This document shows positions 54,982-63,914 of a DNA stretch of 64,000 nt, one piece after another. Source of the DNA: Arsukibacterium indicum (lineage in GTDB: Bacteria > Pseudomonadota > Gammaproteobacteria > Enterobacterales > Alteromonadaceae). Under the pieces are notes generated by a model. That model made no database searches and was not told the DNA's origin. It was given only the letters and a program-made list of their open reading frames with translations. Each line of letters opens with the position of its first letter. Positions within the stretch are counted from its first letter, which is position 1. A program made the translations under genes and the position numbers. Location of the stretch: assembly GCF_019100565.1 (NCBI RefSeq), contig NZ_JAHRID010000003.1, positions 310,001-374,000 on the forward strand, given 5' to 3'.

Positions 54982-55386
54982 ATGTTTAGCGAAGTTATCC
55001 AGCCCCGCTTTTCCGAAACTGACGCCCTGGGGCATATTAATAACACCGTTTTTGCGGTGTGGTTTGAGGGAGCACGTACTGCAGTATTTCGCATTTTCAC
55101 CCCCGATCTTAATCTGCAACAATGGCCATTAATTATTGCCCGGGTCACTATCGACTATCATGCCCAAACTCAGTATGGTGAGCCAGTAGAAATTCGTACC
55201 TTTATCAGCCGCCTGGGCGGCAGCTCGTTTGATGTATATCAGGAAGCCTGGCAAAACGGCATTAAATGCGCCTCTGGCACTACCGTAATGGTGCAGTTTA
55301 ATTATCAAAGTCAAAAAGCTGTGCCATTAACAGAGCAACAGAAAACAGCACTAGCTGAGCATTTGTCGGCGCCTGCTGACCGATAA
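54982..55386 (+). CDS. 4HBT-type acyl-CoA thioesterase (YbgC-like)
   Basis: A 134-residue hotdog thioesterase. The catalytic region reads ETDALGHINNTVFAVWFEGAR, with the aspartate (DALGHINN) that marks 4-hydroxybenzoyl-CoA and YbgC-type enzymes. Substrate unknown. The gene starts 14 bp from the divergent oxygenase; its promoter must lie in that gene's coding region. No obvious ribosome-binding site is present before the ATG. Confidence 0.88.
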   Translation: MFSEVIQPRFSETDALGHINNTVFAVWFEGARTAVFRIFTPDLNLQQWPLIIARVTIDYHAQTQYGEPVEIRTFISRLGGSSFDVYQEAWQNGIKCASGTTVMVQFNYQSQKAVPLTEQQKTALAEHLSAPADR

Positions 55387-55469
55387 CCAGTACCCATTGG
55401 TCGAAACATACTGGCTATTCGTGTCGGCAACAGCTAGCGTGGCATAAACAATAACTAAGGTAAACAATC

Positions 55470-57197
55470 ATGAAATTACTTTCCTCTGTTAGCCTGCTCG
55501 CCAGTGCTGCCCTGCTGGCAAGTTTTGCGGTTGCTGCTTATGACCGGGTAACGGGTCACGACTTTGCCAGCCGCTCAGAAGTTATCGCCCAGCACGCTAT
55601 GGCAGCAACCAGCCACCCGCTGGCCACCCAGATTGCGCTGGATACCATGAAAAAAGGTGGCAATGCTATCGATGCCGCCATAGCAGCTAATGCGGCACTG
55701 GGTTTAATGGAACCTACCGGCAACGGAATTGGCGGCGATTTGTATGCTATTGTCTGGGATGCTAAAACCGGCAAACTGCATGGTTTAAACGCCTCTGGCC
55801 GCTCGCCATTAAGTTTAAGCTACGACATGCTGGCCCATGAGCTGGAGCAACTTGGCCGCACCGATCTGCCACCATACGGCATGCTGCCAATCAGCGTGCC
55901 GGGTGCCGTAGATGGCTGGTTTGAACTGCATGAAAAATTCGGCAAACTGCAGATGACCAGCATTCTGCAACCGGCCATTGACTATGCCGAGCAGGGCTTT
56001 CCGGTAACCGAACTTATCGCCTATTACTGGAACCGCTCAGTGCCGCTGTTAAGTCCGCAACCCGGCGATTTTAAAGGTACCTTTACCATTGACGGCAAGG
56101 CGCCGGTCAAAGGCCAGATTTTTAAAAACCCGGCCCTGGCCAACACATACAAAACCCTGGCCAAAGAGGGGCGCAAAGCATTTTACAATGGCGAGATTGC
56201 CGTAAAAATTGACCGTTTTATGCGGGAAAACGGCGGCTATCTGCGCTTTGCAGACTTCGCCAACCATCGCTCTACCTGGGTAGAACCAGTGGGTGTTGAT
56301 TATAAAGGTTATACATTGTGGGAACTGCCGCCAAATGGTCAGGGCGTTGCAGCGCTGCAGATGCTGCAAATTCTGAAGAACTTTGACTTACAAGCCATGG
56401 GCTTTAATACCCCGGAAAGTATTCATACTCTGGTAGAAGCAAAAAAACTGGCGTTTGAAGACCGCGCTAAATTTTATGCTGATCAGGATTTTCATAAAAC
56501 GCCACTGCAAGGCTTAATATCTGAAGAGTACGGCCGCGAGCGGGCAAAACTGATTGGCGAACGCGCGGCGAAACGGGTCGATGCCGGTAACCCCCATTTA
56601 TACGAAGGCGATACCATTTACATGACCACTGCCGACAAAGACGGCAATATGGTGTCATTAATTCAGAGCAACTACCGCGGTATGGGCTCTGGCGTGGTGG
56701 TGCCTGGTCTTGGCTTTGTATTTCAGGACCGCGGCCAGTTATTCTCAATGGATAAAAACCACGCCAATGTTTATCAGCCAGGTAAGCGGCCATTTAATAC
56801 CATTATTCCGGCTTTTATTACTAAGGATGGTAAACCTCTGGTTAGCTATGGCGTAATGGGTGGTGCCATGCAGCCACAGGGCCATGTACAAATTTTGGTT
56901 AATATGGTTGATTACGGCATGAACCTGCAGGAAGCCGGTGACGCTGCACGCTGGCAGCACCTTGGCAGTACTGAACCAACCGACGGCCAGCAAACATACC
57001 TGACCAATGGCGGTTACATTGAGGTAGAGCGTGGCGTGCCTTACAGTACCGTACGCGGCCTGATGCAAAAAGGTCACGAGGTGCGTTATGGCTTAGGTGG
57101 TTATGGTGGCTATCAGGCCATTATGAAAGACCATGAAAACGGCACTTATATCGGCGCGTCGGAATCACGCAAAGACGGCCAGGCAGCCGGATACTAA
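55470..57197 (+). CDS. gamma-glutamyltransferase family protein, exported
   Basis: A 575-residue Ntn-hydrolase precursor with a signal peptide. It should self-cleave before T382 in EGDTIYMTTADKDGN; here the usual TTH triplet is TIY, which marks a divergent subgroup. Downstream NYRGMGSGVVVPGLGFVFQDRG and RPFNTIIPAFITKDGKP are family landmarks. It would hydrolyse or transfer gamma-glutamyl groups, as in glutathione recycling in the periplasm. The JmjC/cupin gene begins 10 bp after its stop and is probably cotranscribed. Confidence 0.92.
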   Translation: MKLLSSVSLLASAALLASFAVAAYDRVTGHDFASRSEVIAQHAMAATSHPLATQIALDTMKKGGNAIDAAIAANAALGLMEPTGNGIGGDLYAIVWDAKTGKLHGLNASGRSPLSLSYDMLAHELEQLGRTDLPPYGMLPISVPGAVDGWFELHEKFGKLQMTSILQPAIDYAEQGFPVTELIAYYWNRSVPLLSPQPGDFKGTFTIDGKAPVKGQIFKNPALANTYKTLAKEGRKAFYNGEIAVKIDRFMRENGGYLRFADFANHRSTWVEPVGVDYKGYTLWELPPNGQGVAALQMLQILKNFDLQAMGFNTPESIHTLVEAKKLAFEDRAKFYADQDFHKTPLQGLISEEYGRERAKLIGERAAKRVDAGNPHLYEGDTIYMTTADKDGNMVSLIQSNYRGMGSGVVVPGLGFVFQDRGQLFSMDKNHANVYQPGKRPFNTIIPAFITKDGKPLVSYGVMGGAMQPQGHVQILVNMVDYGMNLQEAGDAARWQHLGSTEPTDGQQTYLTNGGYIEVERGVPYSTVRGLMQKGHEVRYGLGGYGGYQAIMKDHENGTYIGASESRKDGQAAGY

Positions 57198-57207
57198 CGA
57201 GGACGCA

Positions 57208-58251
57208 ATGACCAGCACCAGGCACAACATGCAGCAAGCATACGCGTTGGAAAACTTACCGGCGCCGGCCGAAGTTACCGGCGTAACAGCGGCCAATTTT
57301 AATGAGCTGGTAGTGGCGAATTACCAACCGATAGTACTGCGTGGTTTTGCAGCAAACTGGCCACTGGTGCAGGCTGGCCGCCAATCGTTACCCGACGCGG
57401 CTGCCTATTTAAAGGCCCGATGTAATAACCAGCCACAAAAGCTGGTAAGCCTTGGCCCGGACACTGGCGGCCGGCTGTTCTATAACAGCAGCATCAGTGG
57501 CATGAACTTTACCGCCAGTCAGCAACCGCTGCAGTCAGCCATTGATACTATGCTGGCTGCAGATAACGACAGCGACATGCGCTACTGTGTGCAATGTGTG
57601 CCGGTGGCAGATAATTTCAATGCATTATTGCCTGAGTTAAGTAACCCGCTGCTGAATCCATCACCCAGGCCGTTTATCTGGCTAGGCACTAGGGTAACCG
57701 TGCCGGCCCATTTTGATGAAGCCAGCAATATTGCCGTGGTTGCGGCAGGCAAACGACGTTTTACCTTATTTCCACCTGAGCAGGTGGCCAATTTATATGT
57801 GGGCCCGCTGGATTTAACCCCGGCCGGGCAGCCGATCAGTATGGTAAACCTGCAACAGCCTGACTTACAGGCGCACCCGCAATACGCCAACGCCTATCAG
57901 GCCGGTTTGTCGGTTGAACTGGATGCCGGCGATGCCATTTATATCCCAAGCCCGTGGTGGCACAGCGTAACTTCCCTAAGCAGTTTTAATGTGCTGGTAA
58001 ATTACTGGTGGAGCAACGCCTATGTGGCGAGCGCGCTACCATTGCCCATGCTATTGCACGCTATACAGGCATTTAATCATATGGCACCGGGCGAGCGAGC
58101 GGCCTGGCAACATATGTTGCAGCATTACTTATTTAACCCTGACCATCCGCTGGCCCATATTCCGGAAAATGCCAGAGGGGTGCAGGGTCAGCCAACGCCA
58201 CAACTGGCACAGGGGCTACATCAATGGTTGGCGGCCCAACTTAATCGCTAG
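57208..58251 (+). CDS. cupin_8/JmjC-like Fe(II) dioxygenase
   Basis: A 347-residue protein of the cupin-like JmjC group. The metal site HFD (H168, D170) lies in VPAHFDEASNIAVV and the distal histidine is H252 in PSPWWHSV. GKRRFTLFPPEQ is the usual family block; it follows a Phe/Trp-rich N-terminal segment. Relatives are often encoded with TonB receptors and peptide-modifying enzymes. The start at 57208 follows GAGGA; a longer frame from 57133 overlaps the GGT gene. With the GGT gene it forms a two-gene unit of unknown purpose. Confidence 0.88.
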   Translation: MTSTRHNMQQAYALENLPAPAEVTGVTAANFNELVVANYQPIVLRGFAANWPLVQAGRQSLPDAAAYLKARCNNQPQKLVSLGPDTGGRLFYNSSISGMNFTASQQPLQSAIDTMLAADNDSDMRYCVQCVPVADNFNALLPELSNPLLNPSPRPFIWLGTRVTVPAHFDEASNIAVVAAGKRRFTLFPPEQVANLYVGPLDLTPAGQPISMVNLQQPDLQAHPQYANAYQAGLSVELDAGDAIYIPSPWWHSVTSLSSFNVLVNYWWSNAYVASALPLPMLLHAIQAFNHMAPGERAAWQHMLQHYLFNPDHPLAHIPENARGVQGQPTPQLAQGLHQWLAAQLNR

Positions 58252-58367
58252 GCTGCAGCCGGGCACACCAATTTTCCCGTTGATACTTAACGACTAATTT
58301 ATCTTGCCTTTACAAAACCAGCTGATTAAAGTGCGCATTCAGGTACACGATAAATGGAGTAGTAGTA

Positions 58368-59036
58368 GTGGATGTAACCCCTGACTATGATAAATACAGT
58401 CTGGACGACTTGTATTCAGCTGCCAGCAGCATTAACCGGCAACAGTATCCGGAGCGGGCAGCATTAATTGATCAACATATCGCCCGGCTGGAAGCAGAAC
58501 AAGCCCGCTTAAAGCAGCAGTTGCAGCAACAGATAGCGCAGTCAGAACCAGAGTCGGAACCAGCGCTACCGGCGAATTTAGCCAAGCGTAGCCATCGTTT
58601 CTGGGGGGCGCTTATTGACGGTGTGCTGCAAATTCTAATCACCATACCGTTATTCTGGTATGTTGGCCTGGCAGCATTTGCCGAACCCAGTCTGTCACTG
58701 ATAATTGGCTCGGCGTTATATGGCCTCGCCGGCTATGTGGCGCTGCATGGTTATTTACTGCATAAGTATGGCCAGACCATAGGCAAAGCTGAATTTGGCA
58801 TGCGGATAGAGCATTTAAATGGCCAGCAGGCCGGGTTGAAGCATGTGTTGTTATTACGGCATTTACCGATGATGGGGCTTACCTTTATTCCGGTGGTGGG
58901 TAACTTCATCGTCGGACTGGTTAACCCGCTGATGATTTTTGGCCGGGAAAAACGTTGTCTGCACGACAGAATCGCTCAAACCAGGGTATGCTATATCAGC
59001 GACAAACCGCAAAATGATGCGGGCATGACAGCCTGA
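58368..59036 (+). CDS. RDD-family membrane protein
   Basis: A 222-residue inner-membrane protein starting with GTG, preceded by GGAG 9 nt upstream. The N-terminal 65 residues are a Glu/Gln-rich coiled coil (LIDQHIARLEAEQARLKQQL). The RDD domain starts at SHRFWGALIDGVLQILITIP and includes GQTIGKAEFGMRIEHLNG and the aspartate-bearing CLHDRIAQT. Such proteins may carry small ions or solutes; the role here is unknown. It is 116 bp after the cupin gene and convergent with the thioesterase gene. Confidence 0.88.
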   Translation: MDVTPDYDKYSLDDLYSAASSINRQQYPERAALIDQHIARLEAEQARLKQQLQQQIAQSEPESEPALPANLAKRSHRFWGALIDGVLQILITIPLFWYVGLAAFAEPSLSLIIGSALYGLAGYVALHGYLLHKYGQTIGKAEFGMRIEHLNGQQAGLKHVLLLRHLPMMGLTFIPVVGNFIVGLVNPLMIFGREKRCLHDRIAQTRVCYISDKPQNDAGMTA

Positions 59037-59044
59037 CCACATAG

Positions 59045-59602
59045 TTAACTGACCGCAGAAACATCAACATCAGCATGGTCGCTGGCCATAAAGGCCAGCG
59101 CTTTGGCTAAGTCACCGCCAAAAGGTTCAGTGGCAATCCGCTGTTTGCGGGCACTGATCCGCTCAGCGGCTTTTAAATATCGCATCACCTGTTCGCGGCT
59201 GGTTAACTGCAACCGTGGAACCTGTAATGTTGCGCCAGCTTCGTCTTTGGCAATCATAGTAAAATATGATGAGTTACAGTGTTTTACCAGGCCGGTCTGT
59301 ATATTTTGCGCATCAACCCGGATCCCGACCATCATTGAGGTATTGCCAACATAATTCACTGATGCTTTCAGGGTGACCAGCTCGCCCACTTCTATTGGAT
59401 TAAGAAAATCCACCCGATCAACCGAGGCGGTAACACAGTAACTGCCACTGTATTTCGAGGCGCTGGCAAAAGCGATCTGGTCCATCAGTGACAGCAGATA
59501 ACCACCGTGAATTTTACCGCTAAAGTTAGAATGCGATGGCAGCATCAGCTGCGATAAGGTGATTTCTGAGCAGGCTACTGTTTTATAATTTGCCATCGCC
59601 AT
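59045..59602 (-). CDS. YciA-like acyl-CoA thioesterase
   Basis: A 185-residue hotdog thioesterase with the YciA hallmark NFSGKIHGGYLLSLMDQIAFASASKYSG, where the aspartate of MDQIA is catalytic. The C-terminal segment continues to a helical tail. The second ATG at 59596 is also a possible start (MANYKTV). Likely acts on acyl-CoA thioesters. It follows the DUF2288 gene by 6 bp on the same strand, so the two may be coupled. Confidence 0.92.
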   Translation of the reverse strand: MAMANYKTVACSEITLSQLMLPSHSNFSGKIHGGYLLSLMDQIAFASASKYSGSYCVTASVDRVDFLNPIEVGELVTLKASVNYVGNTSMMVGIRVDAQNIQTGLVKHCNSSYFTMIAKDEAGATLQVPRLQLTSREQVMRYLKAAERISARKQRIATEPFGGDLAKALAFMASDHADVDVSAVS

Positions 59603-59608
59603 ATCCTG

Positions 59609-59959
59609 TTAATTTAGCTGGGTCGGTTTATCCTGCACCAGCACCCAGGGCGAAATTACCACCGCCCATAATTCGGTATTATTATCAAACCATTGCTGCG
59701 CCTGTTGCTCGGTTGTGCGGCCGACGGTGCCAGCGGCCAGCCAGTTCGCAACCTGCGTTTTATCATCAGCACTGAACGCATACGCCACTTCAACCAAATC
59801 ATGTTCGGCACTAACGGTAACCACCGAGCCAGCGGCAAAGAATTTCTGCAACTGCGGCCAGTGAATCCGGGCCGTTTCGCTGATAATCTTCGCTTTTATA
59901 AGCTCAGGGGTTTCGGCGTCTGTCGCCAGCTGGCCGTTAGGCGGTGTTTTTGCATTCAT
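59609..59959 (-). CDS. DUF2288 protein
   Basis: A 116-residue protein of the DUF2288 family, with ETARIHWPQLQKFFAAGSVV, SAEHDLVEVAYAFSADDKTQV and WVLVQDKPTQL. It has no membrane segment and no recognised function. The thioesterase gene begins 6 bp later. It lies after the glrR gene at about 47 bp on the same strand, and no terminator is obvious in between. Confidence 0.85.
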   Translation of the reverse strand: MNAKTPPNGQLATDAETPELIKAKIISETARIHWPQLQKFFAAGSVVTVSAEHDLVEVAYAFSADDKTQVANWLAAGTVGRTTEQQAQQWFDNNTELWAVVISPWVLVQDKPTQLN

Positions 59960-60006
59960 TCAGGTCTCCTCTTATTCAAAGCGCCAGTGTAAAACAGCTG
60001 CCGCTG

Positions 60007-61356
60007 TTACTCCAGCGGCTCGTCTTCAGCGGCAACCTGTGCAGCACTTAAGTCATGCTTTTTCAAAAGCTTATAAAAGTCAGTCCGGTTACGGCCAGCC
60101 AACTCAGCAGCCCGGGTAACATTGCCTTCAGTCATTTTCAGCACCCTTACCAGGTATTGGCGCTCAAATTGATCGCGGGCATCGGTCAACGTAGGCCAGT
60201 AACTGCTGTTTTGCGATAAAGCCTGCTCTACCAGGCTCTGGCCGATAACCGGGCTATGGGTCAGCGCCACACATTGTTCAATAACGTTAACCAGCTGGCG
60301 CACATTGCCAGGCCACTTGGCGGTAGCCAGCATTTGCAGCGCGTCGTCTGCAAAGCGGGTTACCATAACGTTATGCCGCTCGGCACTTACCGCCAGCACA
60401 TGGCGGGCCAGCAACGGAATATCTTCCGGTCGCTGTTCCAGGCTTGGTAGCTGTAAATTAACAACGTTTAACCTGTAGTATAAGTCTTCCCGGAAACTGC
60501 CTTCGGTCATCGCCTGTTGCAAATCCCGATGGGTAGCAGATAATACCCGGACGTTAATCGGGATGCTCTTACTGCTGCCTACCGGCCTGATTTGCCGCTC
60601 CTGCAATGCGCGTAATAATTTAACCTGCAGTGAAACCGGCATATCGCCGATTTCATCCAGAAACAAGGTACCGCCATCTGCCTCGCGAAATAAACCGCCA
60701 TGCTCTGAAACGGCTCCGGTAAAAGCCCCTTTGCTGTGGCCAAACAGCTCTGATTCCAGTAAATGCTCAGGCAGCGCCCCACAATTTATTGCCACAAAAT
60801 GCTGCTTGGCCCTCGGGCTGGCTTTATGAATGGCTTTCGCCAGCAATTCTTTACCGGTACCGCTGGCACCCGTGATCAGCACGCTGACATCACGCTGCGC
60901 AACCCGGTAAGCCTGCTCCAGCAGCGCTGCCATCAGCGGGCTGCGACTGACGATTTCATCACGCCAGTCGGCTTGCTCGGGTACCGACTGGTGCACCGCT
61001 TGTTTTAAAATATCGCGCAGTTCAGCATTATTCAGTGGCTTGGTTAAAAAGCCGAATACCCCGCGCTGGGTGGCAGCCACCGCTTCCGGAATAGAGCCAT
61101 GTGCTGTCATCAGCACCACCGGCAGCCCCTGATAACGCTTGGCAATTTCATCAAACAGGCTCATGCCATCCAGGCCCGGCATTCGCAAGTCGCTTAATAC
61201 CACATCAAAACTTTGTTTGTTTAAAATAGTCAGAGCGCTCTCAGCACAATCGGCACTAACCACCTGATAGCCCTCACCTTCCAGCCGCAATGTCAGCAGC
61301 CGCAGCAGGCTTGGGTCATCATCAACTAACAATAAACGCGGTTTAGGGTCTGCCAT
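60007..61356 (-). CDS. glrR: sigma-54-dependent response regulator GlrR (QseF)
   Basis: A 449-residue NtrC-type regulator, the output of the GlrK system. Receiver domain: D56 (VLSDLRMPGLDG) is phosphorylated. AAA+ domain: Walker A GASGTGKE, the sigma-54 contact loop GAFTGA, and Walker B GGTLFLDEIGDMP. The Fis-type HTH reads NVTRAAELAGRNRTDFYKLLK. The start at 61356 follows AGGGTAAT and overlaps the lipoprotein gene by 14 bp. In E. coli it activates glmY; whether that sRNA exists here cannot be told. Confidence 0.95.
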   Translation of the reverse strand: MADPKPRLLLVDDDPSLLRLLTLRLEGEGYQVVSADCAESALTILNKQSFDVVLSDLRMPGLDGMSLFDEIAKRYQGLPVVLMTAHGSIPEAVAATQRGVFGFLTKPLNNAELRDILKQAVHQSVPEQADWRDEIVSRSPLMAALLEQAYRVAQRDVSVLITGASGTGKELLAKAIHKASPRAKQHFVAINCGALPEHLLESELFGHSKGAFTGAVSEHGGLFREADGGTLFLDEIGDMPVSLQVKLLRALQERQIRPVGSSKSIPINVRVLSATHRDLQQAMTEGSFREDLYYRLNVVNLQLPSLEQRPEDIPLLARHVLAVSAERHNVMVTRFADDALQMLATAKWPGNVRQLVNVIEQCVALTHSPVIGQSLVEQALSQNSSYWPTLTDARDQFERQYLVRVLKMTEGNVTRAAELAGRNRTDFYKLLKKHDLSAAQVAAEDEPLE

Positions 61357-61942
61357 TATTACCCTCATTGATACTCTGGTTAAGCTGGGCTTCTATCTGG
61401 GTCAGGGCGTCGATTTTTTTCTGCAAATCTTTATTTTTTTTCTGCAAGCGTTCAATATTTTCGTGTTGCTGAGCATTCAGCCGGGTAAGGGCGCTGACTG
61501 CAGATTCGGTTTCCAGTAATTTCTGGTTGAAAGTTAAATCCCAGCTGATAAGAGCTGCCAGGCCCGGTGGTAATAACGCTATTTGTTCGGCTAACTGCAT
61601 TTGCACCCGCAACCGGGTTAAATAGGGGGTATCCGGATGCAGCTGCAGAATTATCCGCTGTAACATTTGCACCGGATCCGGCTCAGCCACATCCGCTAAT
61701 AATTCCTGCCACAATGCCTTGTTATGCAATAAACTGGCCCGGTAGTTAACCCAGGCTTGCAATGTTGCCGGGTCATCATTCAGGCTTAGCGCCACTTCAC
61801 TATTAACAGTACTATCCGGCGTTTCGGCGGCCTGTTGTTCGGTTAACTCCGGCTCCGTCAGCGGCGGTGGCGGTGGCTGTTGCTGGTTTAACAACTGGCA
61901 GCCTGACAACAACGCCAGCAGCAATATCAGCATCAATCTCAT
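61343..61942 (-). CDS. qseG: GlrK/GlrR-associated lipoprotein (QseG/YfhG-like)
   Basis: A 199-residue lipoprotein with lipobox LLSGC (C15), a Pro/Glu-rich linker, and a helical C-terminus with a coiled coil (ENIERLQKKNKDLQKKIDAL). Its place between glrK and glrR matches QseG/YfhG in enterobacteria, which helps the kinase, though similarity by eye is only structural. The ATG at 61942 follows GGAGGAAAAG and begins the signal peptide. Confidence 0.82.
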   Translation of the reverse strand: MRLMLILLLALLSGCQLLNQQQPPPPPLTEPELTEQQAAETPDSTVNSEVALSLNDDPATLQAWVNYRASLLHNKALWQELLADVAEPDPVQMLQRIILQLHPDTPYLTRLRVQMQLAEQIALLPPGLAALISWDLTFNQKLLETESAVSALTRLNAQQHENIERLQKKNKDLQKKIDALTQIEAQLNQSINEGNNGRP

Positions 61943-61943
61943 G

Positions 61944-63356
61944 TTACTTTTCCTCCAGCAGTGGCAATCGCACTCTGATGCAAACATCAGCGTATACCAC
62001 ATCAACAATATCGGCATGCCCACCTAACAGGCGGGCACAGTCTGCCACAATAGATAAGCCCAGGCCCGAACCCTGCACCGCATCGAACCTTGGGGTGGTG
62101 CCACGCTGAAAGGGTTCAAATAATTTTTCACGCAAAGCGGTAGGTATTGGCGCTCCATTATTGGCCACATCCAGCACCAGCATCTCATCTTTCTTATAAA
62201 GCTTAACCCAAACCGGGCTGCTCTCTGCACCATAAGCCTGCGCATTGTTAATCAGATTATCCAGAATTCGCCGGAACAGTGTTTCGTCGGTGTAAAAACT
62301 GCTTAGCTGACAATCGAGCTTAATTTGTTGCTGGCGTTGCTGCAACGACAAGGCATGATCAGCAAAACAGGCTTGCAGCAATTGCTGTGGCACCTGCCGG
62401 CTAAGTTCGGGCTTGGCTTGCTGCAACAACCGGTTGTAATCCAGCAACTGCTCGGTTAGTTGACTTAGCCGGTCAGCACTGCCATTTAGCAACATTACCA
62501 CTTCCAGTTGCTGCGGATTTAACGGCCCAAGCAGCTGTTCGGTTAACAATGCACACCCTTCGCGGATACTGGATAACGGTGTTTTTAATTCGTGAGAGGC
62601 ATGGCGTAATAAGATCAGACGCAGGGCCTCCAGCTGTTGTAAGCGTGAACTTAACCAACGTAACTGTTCACCAAGCTCGGAAAGTTCCCGCGGACCATCC
62701 AGCTTGCCCTCAGGAAACTGCTGCTGCTGACCTATAGCCCTGATCATCTTATCCAGCTTTTTCACCGGTGCTGCCACCCGGCCAGAGGCCCATAGCACCA
62801 GCAGCAGGGTTAACACTACCAATGCCACTGTCTGCCAGGCCTGACGTTGCTGGGCATCCTGCACCAGTTGCTGCTGATTAAGCAGCCGCTGCTCCAGTAA
62901 ATCCCATATTTGCTGACTGATCCGCTGCTGACGCAGCCTGATTTGCTGTAGCAGCTGTTCCAGCGGTGCTCCGCTAAGCTGGTTAAACTGGGCCGCCAAC
63001 TGCTGTAAATCGGTTTGTTGTTGCCGGCAGTCATCCAGCTCGGGTAAGTTGTTGCATAACTGGCTGAGGCTGGCCTGTTGGTTATTGATATGGCTTTGCG
63101 CTACCCGGGCCAGCGCATCGGTTTTTACCACGGCATACTGACGAACCGCCCGTTCAATATCAACCACCAGATTTTGCATGCTTTCCGCCCGGCGCACGCT
63201 GATCACCGCACTTTCTGCCTCAGTCGTTGCAAACCGGCTTAAACCAGATAACGCCTTGTGGCTTTGCCACATTAAAACGCCTACCGGGATCATCGCCAGT
63301 AAAAAACTCAGAATAACCAGTTGCTGTAATGAAGCAGTTCGCAGATGGAAGCGCAT
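61944..63356 (-). CDS. glrK: sensor histidine kinase GlrK (QseE)
   Basis: A 470-residue inner-membrane sensor. One membrane segment near the N-terminus (LVILSFLLAMIPVGVLMW) and a second about residue 175-195 flank a mostly helical, Gln-rich periplasmic domain. HAMP follows; the HisKA motif LLRHASHELKTPLSSIREG carries the phosphorylated histidine. The ATPase part has DNLINNAQAYG and GSGLGLSIVADCARLLGGHAD. It partners GlrR and the lipoprotein between them. The stop is one base from the lipoprotein start, so the operon is tightly coupled. Confidence 0.94.
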   Translation of the reverse strand: MRFHLRTASLQQLVILSFLLAMIPVGVLMWQSHKALSGLSRFATTEAESAVISVRRAESMQNLVVDIERAVRQYAVVKTDALARVAQSHINNQQASLSQLCNNLPELDDCRQQQTDLQQLAAQFNQLSGAPLEQLLQQIRLRQQRISQQIWDLLEQRLLNQQQLVQDAQQRQAWQTVALVVLTLLLVLWASGRVAAPVKKLDKMIRAIGQQQQFPEGKLDGPRELSELGEQLRWLSSRLQQLEALRLILLRHASHELKTPLSSIREGCALLTEQLLGPLNPQQLEVVMLLNGSADRLSQLTEQLLDYNRLLQQAKPELSRQVPQQLLQACFADHALSLQQRQQQIKLDCQLSSFYTDETLFRRILDNLINNAQAYGAESSPVWVKLYKKDEMLVLDVANNGAPIPTALREKLFEPFQRGTTPRFDAVQGSGLGLSIVADCARLLGGHADIVDVVYADVCIRVRLPLLEEK

Positions 63357-63403
63357 AGGCAGTTAAATTCGTAGAAAGTTAGCGTTAGCATAACCTGTTT
63401 AAC

Positions 63404-63437
63404 TAAAAAAAACAGGCCAGTAAGGAGGGCTAGCCTG
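63404..63437 (-). terminator. terminator of the small membrane protein gene
   Basis: Arms CAGGCCAG (63413-63420) and CTAGCCTG (63430-63437), with one mismatch, preceded by an A8 run that reads as a T-run on the minus strand. Confidence 0.8.
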
Positions 63438-63482
63438 AACAAGCATTCAGCAAGGAGCTGAACTCATGGGAATGTGATGTGC

Positions 63483-63689
63483 TTACTGCGCTTTGGGCGC
63501 ATAAACCGGGGTATAGCTTACTGCTGCAGGGTGGTTATCGGTAAAGGTATTACCACGGATTGCCGCAACTTGCTGTTGCTCCCAGGCCTGAACACTGGGG
63601 TTATTTAAATCAACCCGACGTAGCATTGTTACCACTATCATCATATTGGCAACCAGGAACATCGTGATAAAAACTAAGAATAAATCCAT
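63483..63689 (-). CDS. small membrane protein of unknown function
   Basis: A 68-residue protein with one N-terminal membrane helix (LFLVFITMFLVANMMIVVTML) and a short polar, Pro/Ala-rich tail (DNHPAAVSYTPVYAPKAQ). A very strong ribosome-binding site, GGAGGTG, precedes its ATG. It has its own terminator. I recognise no family. It lies upstream of glrK on the same strand but is separated from it by the terminator. Confidence 0.65.
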   Translation of the reverse strand: MDLFLVFITMFLVANMMIVVTMLRRVDLNNPSVQAWEQQQVAAIRGNTFTDNHPAAVSYTPVYAPKAQ

Positions 63690-63914
63690 AACACACCTCC
63701 GGTAATTACCATAGGTGTATCAAGTGTTGTGCCAACTTTTAATATTCTTTAATTTTCATGATGTTATGGCATTTTCGAACGACAGAATCCAGCTTCCCCC
63801 ACCCACACTGTCTGCAATAAGCGACACTATCAGCAGCGATTTATTCGATTCCTTTAAAATCAATAACATAAGCTGTATGCGTTTTGCGACATCAAATTTA
63901 AAGCACTGTTTTAA
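63690..63914. other. AT-rich intergenic region
   Basis: No gene is supported. It is AT-rich and presumably carries the small membrane protein gene's promoter. A 67-codon plus-strand frame (63715-63918) is considered spurious. Confidence 0.5.
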
